Assembly: GCA_020064725.1 (NCBI GenBank)
Contig: JAGTWJ010000007.1
Coordinates: 868,001 to 932,000, forward strand
Source: Drechslerella dactyloides
Lineage: Eukaryota; Ascomycota; Orbiliomycetes; Orbiliales; Orbiliaceae
Length of the DNA: 64,000 bases
Direction: 5' to 3'
A program made the position numbers and the translations under genes. The notes beneath the pieces are model-generated. The model made no database searches and was not told where the DNA came from. It was given only the letters and a program-made list of their open reading frames with translations. Every line of letters starts with the position of its first letter. Positions within the stretch are counted from its first letter, which is position 1. Positions 23,721 to 35,662 of this stretch are shown in pieces.

Positions 23721-26700
23721 TATTCTTAAATGAATTATTAATAATAGTTGTATAGTTCTAAAAAGACTTATATTTTTTTAAATGTTTTTGGTATTAACTA
23801 GTCTTGTATAGCTTATACTTTCTTTAGATTTATTTATATATTATATAGAATTATAATAACTCCTAGAAATTTGATTTTAATAATTTTGAATTTAGATTTC
23901 TTTAGTTTAATCTTAAGTTTATACTGATTTAAGGTTTCAAGAATTTAGTTAATATATTCTTAATATTTACTAGAATTTATATTATAAATAAGGATATTGT
24001 CTAAGTATATTATATATATATTATTAATATATTTTTATAGAATATGATTTATGAATATTTAAAAAATTGTAGATATATTAATTAATCCAAAAAGTATAAT
24101 TAAGTATTTAAATAGTTTATATTTAATTTTAAAAACAATTTTCTATTCTTCTCTAAGATTAATTCTGATGTTATAATATATATTAGTAAGATTAAGTTTT
24201 ATGTAAATTATAGCACCTAATATCCTGTTAAAGGATTTGTTAATAAGAGATAAGAGTCCTTTATCCTTAATAGTTATTATATTAAAAATTCAGTAGTTAA
24301 TACAGATTTATAGTTTATTTAAATTTTTTTTTTTTATAAATAAAATAGAGTATCCTGCTAGTAAATTGGAAGATTGTATATATCTTATTTTAAGGTTTTT
24401 TTTAATATATTTATAGAATATTGCTGCTTTTTGGTTGGTATATCTATATATTGATATAAATTAAAGTTATATTTCTTTTTATAAAAATATTGAATATTTG
24501 AATAAATTGATTTTTGGTAGGGTTTATCCCTCTAATATAGATTAAAAAATATTTCTTTTTTTTCTAAATATTTATAAAAAGATATTTATTTTTCTAGATA
24601 TGATATATAATTCTTTGGTTTAGATTTATACTTATTATAAAATACTTGATTTATATTTATATCTATTTTAGATTTCTTTTTTAAATAAATATATTATAAG
24701 TTTTAAATAAGTTTTTTTTAAGGTATTCCTATTAATTAACTATATTTTAGTAATTTTCTGGTAATTATAATTATTAAAAATAATTTCTCTTTTTCTTTAG
24801 TTAATACTGGGGTTATATTTTATTAATTATAAGAATCCAAGAATTAACAGAGTATCTTTTAAAAAATCTAAAATATTAATAATATATTTCTTCAGGTATT
24901 TATTAATAAATATTCTAAAAGTTATTTTCTAAGTAACTTTTCCTAAAATCTAATATAAAAAAATAATAATTTAATAAATATTAAATTTTTATTATATTTT
25001 AAATTAATATTTTTATATTATTATAGTAGAGATGTAGCTTTCTTCCACTCTACTATTAATCAAGATTTTTATAAGTTTTTTAAATATAAATAAGATAAGA
25101 GTAAGTTTTTTATGGAGACTAAGATTTCTTATTTTAATATACTTCTAATAATTTTAAAGTATTTCTAATTTTTTAAATTATATTATTAAATATATTTTTT
25201 GCAAATTTTTAAAATATTAAATTTATAAAAATATTTTAAATAATAAATTTTTCTTTTTTCTATTAAGTAGGTATAGTAGTATTATTACCTCTTATTATAT
25301 TCTACAAAATAGTATGTGTAATTTTTATAAAAATATTTGGTTTTTGTTTTTAGTATTTTTTTTTTATATTTTTAATAAAAATAGGTGTTAGAATATTCTT
25401 TTTATTTCCTATATATACTGAAGGTTTTAGTATATATTGGGTATGGTGTATAGGGTAGTTCTTCTAATTTATTATCTATTATATATTCTATTTTAATGAA
25501 ATTATTATCTAAATTTAAATTATTATTTAGATTAGAATTATTAGATCTATAAATTATTTAATTCTTTTTATATTTCTTTATTAAACTTTTGATTGTATCT
25601 AATATTTTTTTTTAAACTTATTTTATCTAAATAATTTTTTTCTACTTTCTTGTTTTAGTATTACTATAATAGTATATATAATATTCTTCCCATATCTTAA
25701 AATATTTAATATAATAAATATATTTAAAAGTATTAAAAATTTTTCTAAATAATTATTTCTTAATATAATTAAGGTGTAAAAAATGCTGATATTAATATAC
25801 CTATTTGTTATAATAGTTGTTATATAGGTTAAAGTGTTTGTATAATTAAATATTAGTATTATCTTATTTGCAGAGATAGTATCTCTGTTTCTTATAAAGG
25901 AGATATTTTATGTCTTTAAAGAATTATCATCATTTATTAAGGTTATACCAAGATAGATTTTTATTATTTTTAATCCAAGACTAATAGACTTTCTATTAGT
26001 TAGTAAAATTTTATCTATATAATATAGTTATATAGTAGTAAGTAGATTTTTAGTAAAATCAAAAGCTATTATGTTTTTTATTAATTATGTTTTTATGTTT
26101 AATAGTATTATATTCTAGCTACTATTAATAATTTTAGTAAAAATTAGTTTCAAATATTCTATAGATAATTTATTCTTTTACAGATATATTAAGTCTATAT
26201 TTAATATAAATCTGTAGTTTACAGATTTGAACATATTATTAGGAAAAGACTATCTACAAGATTAGTCTACCTATATTTTTATTAATAGTTTCTATTTACT
26301 ATTCTTGCTTAATATAATAGTCCCTACTATATTTTCCAAGGTTTATAAAAATAAGTTCCTGTTATAATTGGTTAAATTAAACTAAAAATATGATTGAAAT
26401 TAAGGACATTTAAATTACTCTTATCAAGATTTCTATGTTTATCTAATATTTTTCCTATAAATATCTATTTAAATTTTTTCTATATACTAAGTATGTTTTT
26501 AGTATAGGATTATTCTATAGCTAATTAAATTCTTCTTCTTTTAACTGAATATCTATAAATAGAATAGGATTCTATTTAATAGTTATATTAATTTCTTAAG
26601 CAATATTTTGATACTGGATTAGTCTAGCTTTAAGATATATGTATCTCTATATTTCATTTACTATAGTATTAAAATCTTTAAAAATAGATAATTATCTTAT

Positions 26701-28256
26701 TATTTTGAATTATCTTTCTTAGTATGGTTATTTCTAAAAATTTCTTTTTTTTTTATTTTTAGAATAGTTTTGTTTGATATATCTTATCTTATTATATTAA
26801 TAATAGAAAAGTATATTAGATTTCTTAGGTTTCTGGTATTAAATAATATTAAGATTTATAAATTCTAGCCTATAAGTTTTATTTAATTTCCAAAAGGATT
26901 TTCTAATTTAAATCCAATTCTACTGAGGTTTTTTGGTGTATTTATTAAAATAATATTTGTTTAAGTTATAATAAAGTTTTTTCTATTATAAACCTTTTTA
27001 AGATTAATATAGTATATCATCTAATTCAATAACTATAGTCTGTATTTTATAATCAATTATTTTTTTTTTTAGGAGTTTCTATTTAATAATTTCTATCTTT
27101 AAGTTAGGTTTAAGTTCTTCTCTAGTTCTATAAAATAGAATATCATCATTATATTTGATAAGAGGTATATATTAATCAAATTATTAAAAATAAACCTATA
27201 CTGATCTGGTTTATTTAAGTTAGTCGAATTTTCTAAGAGCTTCCTTAACTTTATTTTTATATTTACATTTCTGTTTGAGGAAGTTTGTAAATTTCTAAAA
27301 AATACTAAAAATCTTATTAATTTCAGGAATCTATGTTTCTTAGTCTTCTTCCAGAATATTTTTATATATCTATTTATATATTAGATAGATATTAAAAGTA
27401 TTTTCTTCAAAATATATTCCTATAAAGCAGATCTTATACTATTCTATGATAAATTATTTGGAGTAGAAAAAGAAATAGTTACTAAGCTAATTAAGAAATT
27501 AATTAAGTTTCTTAAATTATCTTTTATATTTAATTAGGTTTTTTATTTTTAATATTTTGTTAGATATTGTTATAGAGGTAGCTATAATTTTATTTTTTTA
27601 AGTCTCTAATCCACTAGTTAGTGTGAATTAGGATTGAGTAAATGGTGTAGGATTTTAAGTAGTGATATTGTTTATCTAGATACTAGCTAAGGTTTTAGTA
27701 TATTTTACTATTTCTTTAAAGTTTTCTAATATAATTATTTTAATATTGTTAACTATTGCTAAAACTATTTATATATATTATTAATATATTGTAATTATTT
27801 TTTGCTATACTATTTTAAAACTCTGTTCTAGTCTTTATTTAGTATTATATTTTGGTATAGTGTTATTTATTTTTTCTAAGACTTATATTTCTATATTTAT
27901 TATAAATTTATTTTTGTGTTCCTGTAGACTGTTTATGTATTTACTAGTTAACTTAAGAAGATTAGGGTTTATTATATTATTATCTTTTTGTGTGTATAAT
28001 ACTATTTAAGTTATTACTACAGTTATCCTTTATTTATATATTCCTAGGATATAGAAATTATTAATAAATCTTCTGTATTTATTGTTTTTATTATTTAATA
28101 TTAATTCAAAATTATTGTTATCTATGAGTAATTCCTATAGTTTTGTGTTATAAAATTCTATATTATCTTTATATATTATAGAGAATTTGTAAATTATATT
28201 AGGGGTTATTATATACTTATTATTTCTTCTTATTTATTAAAAGTGATTAATTAAAG

Positions 28257-28946
28257 TGTTATATTTCTGTCTAAGACTAAATAGAATACATTTTACTCTA
28301 AAATCTCTAACTCTCAATTACTACTATACAAGTTTCTTAATAAAGAAGATAAATATATATTAAATACAATAATAACTATTAAAATAAAATATATAATAAT
28401 AATAATAAATAAACTAGTTATTAAAATACTATAATTTTAGATATTAACCAATAATTCCTTAAGAAAAAAGCCATTAATCCTAAAATAAAATATACTAATT
28501 ATATATATAATATCTTAATATATAGAATAGTAAAAATATATTAATATATTACCCAAATAGCTCAATGCTTACCTTATTTAATACTTAGTTAAGTACTGAA
28601 TACCCTAAGTACTAAGTACTTACATGATCCTAAGTCATCACAATAGCTTTTATTTAAAAAGAAATATTATAATAGTAATATTTTTCTTATAGTAGGGTTT
28701 TTCTACATAATCTAGAATTTTATATAGTCTTATTATCTATATAGCCCTATTACCTATATAATAGAACACACCATATAAATTAATAATCTATATAAAATAA
28801 ATCTATATAGTTATATATCCTATATAGAAGTCCATTCTATATAATGTATAGATATACCATTACTTCGTATACTGTGTGGACTGGGTGTCTGTATGGGAAT
28901 CCGGTCTGTACAGGATATTCGGGTGTTGCGCTGTTATCCCATAACA
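28257..28946 (-). repeat. Right LTR (5' LTR of the minus-strand element)
   Basis: 690 bp partner of 17,762-18,451. Here G is largely replaced by A through most of the repeat, while the last ~90 bases (about 28,860-28,946, including CTGTTATCCCATAACA) are preserved. Immediately inside, the expected primer-binding site is unreadable. Confidence 0.9.
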
Positions 28947-31900
28947 ATATAATAAAAAAAACAATATTTAACTATTTGTAGGGGTGATTATGTTGTTGGT
29001 TATAACAATGATATTTCTATTTTGGTATATAACTGGTGTGCTGCTGTTGTTCTAGTGTTAGCTGATTATTACCAAATCAAATTGTTCAATTAATAAAGGT
29101 AAACTAGTGTTGAGTCGAAGATTGCCCTACCTCTCGAAATTTGATGCCTTCATGTTGGGGTCGCTGTGATAGGATTCTGGATAAAGTTAGTTACTAGAGC
29201 TAGATTTGAAACCCTCCCCGATATATCACTTACCAAAACCAAAGTCCGAGTTAAGATGCTCAACCCTTGCTATGGAGTGTGAGCTGTCATAGAAAATAAC
29301 CTCAATAATACTTATTTATTCTAAGTGGGTACACCCTGTAGTAATGAGGAAACAATGATTTTTTTGTTAAAAATGAAGTTTGTATTTTTGAATATCCTGG
29401 TATCCTAGTCACCATATGGGATAGGTACAGAGATAAATAATATAAAGAGTACTTTTTTGATTCTGATATATTATTAGATCATATTAATAGAATTTAGCTT
29501 AAGATATAGGTATTGTAGAAGGTTTAGAGAAAATTTTAAATAATTATTTGAAGAAGGGTTTTAGGGAATCAGATTTCTAGCTAAACTTCCTTTATAATAA
29601 AATATAAAATGTTATAGTTGGCTGTTCTATATCTATAAATTATAGGCTGGGAAATGGGTATCCTTTTATAGTTATGGTTGTCTCTGATCCCTCTGTATTG
29701 TTGGTATTATCTGTAATGATGGCCCTAGCAAACACAAAAATTGTTTTGTATGGCCTAATTCATGAATGAAAATGTGAGAAAAGTAAGACTGTGTGAGTGG
29801 AGCCTGCTAGTTGCATTTTCTTAGTTGTTAGAGATTAGGGCTCCGTTTTTTGTGGCTGGATATTATAGGTATGGTACCCAAGTATAGTAGTATAGAGTTT
29901 AGATAGATGTATTATTTGAGTTATTATAGATTTAAAAGTTTTGAATCTTCTGATAATTGATATCTACTATCTTGAAATCTAGATATTGTGATGTATACTA
30001 GGTATATGAATCCTGTGGCTATCGGTTAACTACATATATTGGGGAATATTTGGATAGATCATGGTGATGTTGCATGTTGTGGAATGAAATAGGAAGGAGA
30101 GCATATAAGAAAGCTACTTTACATGGATTTTGAAAACTCTAAATCATGCTTATGTTTAGTTGAAGATTTTAGAATGGCTTGTAAAGCTGTGTTCTTTATT
30201 ATATATAAAGTATTTTTTTTAATCTTTTTATTCTGGTAATATGTAAAGATATTGAAAAGGACTTCAAGTATGTCTTTTTTAATTTTTGTCTTGGAGGGAC
30301 TTTTATGGCCCTTATTTCCATAGTAATCAGCTATGTATATATATCTAAATAACATGGCTCCTGAATAAGGCCTTTTAATATTTAATTTCAATTTAATATA
30401 TATATATTAGAAATAACTTTAAAGATCTTATTCTTTAATATATTAATAATAGTAGTAAATACTAAGTTTGTAGTAGAATAATATAATAACTTTGTTGTTG
30501 TTTTCATTAAAAGAGGCTAGTTACTTTTTAAAGAGAAAATTATGGAATACTTAATTCTATATGTGTTTGTATTTACTAAATAATTTTTTAAAAGAATCTA
30601 TACTTTTTGATACCTTAATAATACTATGAGGTTGACAAGTCTTTCTAATATTAATATAGTTAATTTAAAAAACTTGTAAAAAAGAATCTTAGTTGTTTGT
30701 ATTACCATTACTAACAAATAAAAAATTACTAGTATCTTGGATAACAGTAATATATCTATGGTCTATATTGGTTCAATAATCACAGAATTGATCCAGTAAA
30801 GATAATATAATTATATATTAATACATATAGAAAAATGTATTAGGATTAATAGTGTAGAAATAAAAATACTATAATCTAACAAGATAATAGTTTTAAATAA
30901 ATAGTCCACAAGAAAATAATAAATAATATATTTCTAAAACTATGGTATGTAGATATTAGGCCTATTAACTATTTAAAAATCATGGCTCTGGAGTTTGTTT
31001 TATAGATCAGCTACATTCAACAAACAATATAGGATATTCTAAACATGATTGATTTAATACTACAGTGAGTAAATAAGAAGTGTAATAAATTATATAAATT
31101 AGTTAAAGATTAAATAAGTTATTTGTAATATTAGTAGGTGGTTGGAGTGTAATCAATAACAAGGCAGTCCCAGACTAGTAAGTTAAAAAGTAGTTAGTAT
31201 TATAAAATAAATCTAGTAGCAAAATTGCTTTTGAAAGTTGATGGCTAAATAAATGTAAGTTAGTGATAGGCTAACTAAATATATGTAGCTAAGATTTTGT
31301 GTAAAATTAACAAGATATTTTTCTAAAAGTACCCCTTGATTAATTAATCTATACTAAGGCTTATTTACCAAGCTGTTATTACTGCCTTGTCTAACTCTAG
31401 ACCTATAGTAAATTATAATTAAATATTATATATAGGTAACAGAGTAAGCCAACAATATTTGACTATGTTGTCAGCAAAGGCCTGGACAACCCTATTCAAT
31501 AATTAAAACCTAAATCTATTATAAAAAGTTATAAACAAAAAATAAAAAAATTAACAGAGACAGTAGAAAGTTATTTATACACCACCAAGCTAAATAATAT
31601 AGTTAACAAATAAGATTATATGTCATAAGTTTTAAACTTTTATATATATTTCTATAATATATTTATTATTATATACTGATTTAAGCTAAGCTTAAGATAT
31701 AAATTTATTAAAAGATCTATAATATATATAAATTTTTTTTTAATATATTAAACAATTCTTATATTTTTTATATTCTTATAGTTATAGAATTATTTTAATT
31801 AAATTATTTTAAAATGGTGTAAGAGTATATATACCATCTAAAGATACTATAATATAAAGACAGCTGTTTTATAAACAAATATAACAGCCAAAAAACATAA

Positions 31901-34900
31901 TTAATACTATATTTATAGTAAAGTATATACTACTATACTATATATTATATATATAAAATGATTTTCTTATATAGATTAATGATAAATATTATCTTTCTGG
32001 TTTAATATGATATGGGTGTTTGTGTTTACCTATGAAAAATCATAATAGTGATGTGTTTTAATGAATATTTTCTAAGTTTAGTGATATTATATTAATGGTT
32101 GTGGCTATTGTATATATTGAGGTACTTCTTTTCTTAGAATATAGAATTTAACTTTGTTTAGTTGTTATATAAATAATATATAATATCCAACTGCTAATCC
32201 TAATTTTAAATTATAGAATATAGAAACTACTAATCTTCTACATTTATTTTTTAAAATAAGAAATAATACTTATCTTCATATATATTATCTTATTCTCTAT
32301 TTATATTTATTTAATAATATATAATAACCTTTATTAAAAGATAGCTTAAATCTTTATATAGAATATTATATTTATATTTGTAGAATAAATAGATATACTA
32401 TAGTTTTAAAATTAAATAAAAATAAAAGTATAATTTGGATATAATACTTAGAAGCTTATAAATTAAATTTTAAATATCTGGTAGTAGCTGATTAAATATC
32501 ACCTCTTTATATTAATAATAATCCAGATAGACTAATATTATTGTAGAAAACAAAAGACTAAGAATACTTATAGTTTTATTAATCTCTAGATTATTAAAAT
32601 CAATATCTAAATTATAAGAATATAAACTATACTAATATTAATTAAAACTAAGTAAATCTAAAATTAATTTTATCTTTTTAAAATTAAGACCAAGGTTTAA
32701 TATTTTTTAATTTATATTAGCTAGTATATTAGAAAGAATTAATTATTAGGGATACTAGTTATATATACTACTACCTTTAAAAGTTTTCTTAAATCTTTTT
32801 TAAATAATAAATAATATTAAGTTATTTTAATTAATTTAATTAATCAGATATCAGCCATATATTGAAATATTTATATAGCTATTTCTCCAACTCTACTATA
32901 TATAATAGTAATAAATCTTAGTAATAGTAGCACTCAAATATTCTTTAAGCCTATATAAAAATTATAGCTTATATTATATATTTTAAAAATTAATCCTAAA
33001 ATAACAATTTTAAATATAGTAATATAGAATATCACTATATAAATTAGAGAATTAAAGGTAATATTATAGTTTCTTTCTACTATTTTATATGTAAGCATAT
33101 GTATATAACTTAGATCAGATAGAGAATATAATGATTTTAAATTATAAAGTATATTAGTAGACTATATATTAAAATAACCTATTTTTACTAAAATATAAAA
33201 AAATAATTAGATATTTTTAATATTTAAACTAGTGCTATTATCTAACCCATTGATAATTAATTACCTAATAAGATTTTTTATAGGAAGATAAAGGTAAAAG
33301 TATACTAAAAATTTTTATTAATATAATATTTAAATCTTTTATATTTTAGAATATAAATAGTTGAGAGATTGCTTCTTTAATAAGATAAAAATATATTATA
33401 TAATAAAATATATTATTTTTAATATATCTATAATTATGATTTCAAAACCTTTTTTTAAATTGTTTAGTATATAGAAGAAATTTTAGATATTATTATTAAT
33501 GTTTCTAAATCTCTTTTTATACTATTTTAAAACTTTTTTTAGTAAAAAGTAGGTTTATTAAGTTTAAGAAATATAAATAGATTATAATTAATAGAAATAG
33601 TTTTAAAAATAATTTACCTAAAAATAAGTTACCCATATTAATATATTATCAAAAATCTAAAGATAAGTATATAAAAGTAATTTTACTAAAACTTAAAATA
33701 ATATATTTTCTAATAATATAATAGTAAAAAATATTATAATATTAAATAAAAAGAATTTATTTAATTAACAAATAAGAGTTATAGAAGGATTAGAACAAAT
33801 ATACCTTTATTTTATAAAAAAATTATTAAATAAAAAAAAAGATCTATATTTTTGATAAATCTTTTACAAAGTCCTCTCCATAAATATTAATTTATTTCTA
33901 CAAAATATCTATTTATATATATTTTGTGGGTTTTAATAAAGACTTAAACTTTTATGCTAATGTTATTAATAAAGACCTATCTATAGATTTTATTAGTATA
34001 TATTTTTAATTAAATAAATATATTAGACCCCTATATAATATTATATTAAAAAGTGAGAAAGCTATTCTTCAAATCCAATTATATACCATCTAATATTATT
34101 TATTTTATAGATTCTATGATTACAAAAAGATATAGTTAATATAAAAAAAAGAGAAAAGAAGAAAAAATATTACTAAATATCTATATTATATCTGTTTCAT
34201 AGTAATTAATATAATATTTTATCTTTTAATAAGAATATTATCAAAGTAAATTTATAATTTTTTAAGATTATATCCTATTTAAATTAATATTTAAACAAAA
34301 TTAGTCTTATTATATTATTAAATTAAGATTTATAGTATTTAATATTATAGTATTTAATAAATATAATTAAATAATTGTTAAAATTAATATTAATAATTCT
34401 AATATTAAAAAAACTATCTTATATTGTATTAAAAATTAATTAAATTATAATTTAAATTAAAATATAGTTCTTATTATAAATTTAATAATAATAAGAATTT
34501 TCAATACTATCAACAATTTTTCAAGTAAAAAAATAATTTCTATCTTAAACCCTATTAAATTAAAAGTATATTTTTATTAATTATATAAAGTTTTTTTTTT
34601 TAATATACTATAAATAATATATCTATATAAATTATTAGTAAAATCTAGCAATAATCTCAGACTTATTAAAAACAAAATTAAATAATATAATAAATAAAAA
34701 GTTTTTAAATTATTAAAACTTTATAAATTAGATTAAAATAAAAAGATAAAAAACTTTTTAAAAAAAAAATAATTGATTTTAATTATAATCTTTTCTTTAT
34801 AATAAAAAACCCATTAGTTTATAATAGTTTAAGTTAAATAATAATTTATAATAAAATTATTTAGAAAATTATTTATCTTTTTAAAATAAGATAATATTAG

Positions 34901-35662
34901 GTATTTAAAAAGGTTAAGTATTCTAAATTATTTCTTAATAAATATTATTATTAAATATTATAATAAATATACAAAAAAAACTAATTTAAAATAAAAATAT
35001 TAATTAAAACTAAAATAAAAACTTAACATTATAAGTAAGGTGTCATACAACCATCTAAAATAAATATGGTTAGAATAAGGATATTCTGCTATAATATTTA
35101 GATTATTATAGCCCTAGAAGCTAAATAACCATCCAGTCATCAGATTTATATAAATAAAATGAATTATATCTATTTATAGTACCATAGTGTTAGCCCCTAA
35201 GACAAGTTACAGATAGTATCAATCAATATTATATTTTATTTTACTATATATGGTTCCATCCTAGTAAATAGTGTTTTCCATACGATTATATTAACAAATT
35301 ATTAAAATAGTTAATACATCAGCCTCTACTAGTTTCTAAAATTAATGTCAAAAATATATAAAACTATTAAAATCCTAGATTTTGGTATTATTAATACTAA
35401 AATATAATATTATAATAATAATTTTAGTAGAAGCTAAGATTAAGAATTATGTAGGTCTGGGTATGTATATTATTTATTTAAAGTTTTGGATATATGTTCT
35501 TGGCTAACCAGTATGTTATTTCTTATTAAATAGACATTAAATAATATCTATAATAGCCAGTTTATATTACTACTACCTTTATAGTATAACTATAACCCAC
35601 AATTATAGATAAATTTAGCCATTTTCTTATAATACTATATAAGATAATAATAATATTAAATA
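28947..35662. other. AT-rich tract with a less mutated patch, no gene recognised
   Basis: The patch at ~29,095-29,345 and parts of 29,400-30,120 have near-normal composition but no coding motif. From ~30,400 to 35,660 the DNA is extremely AT-rich with stops in all frames. A 90-codon frame at 30,119-30,391 (minus) has the bias of a chance frame. This is probably RIP-mutated repeat DNA of unknown family. Confidence 0.45.

Larger units (their letters stand above)
17762..28946 (-). mobile_element. Ty3/Gypsy LTR retrotransposon, RIP-decayed
   Basis: Two 690 bp LTRs bound an 11,185 bp element, beginning TGTTA and ending ATAACA in the well-preserved outer parts. Translating the minus strand gives, right to left, RT pieces (ILFIKKK and ICIDYRILNIITIKDRYPLL near 24,350-24,240; YLDNILIY near 24,008-23,985, the YLDD box with one Asp as Asn), RNase H (KYPIHNKKLIAIL, near 21,560-21,510; TTKKLSR) and integrase (NNWIKLLSIVKLIYN near 20,460-20,415; the C-terminal module LKEGDK near 20,195-20,170). 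The order RT-RNase H-integrase is that of Ty3/Gypsy. A purine run adjoins the left LTR on this strand, as expected for a polypurine tract. Gag and protease should lie at ~28,200-25,500 but are too decayed to see. A Fot1/Pogo copy splits it at 21,829-23,720. No frame is intact. Confidence 0.9.

Noticed and set aside
30119..30391. 90-codon minus-strand frame
   Set aside because: Lysine/isoleucine/asparagine bias typical of random frames in AT-rich DNA. No motif, no start context.
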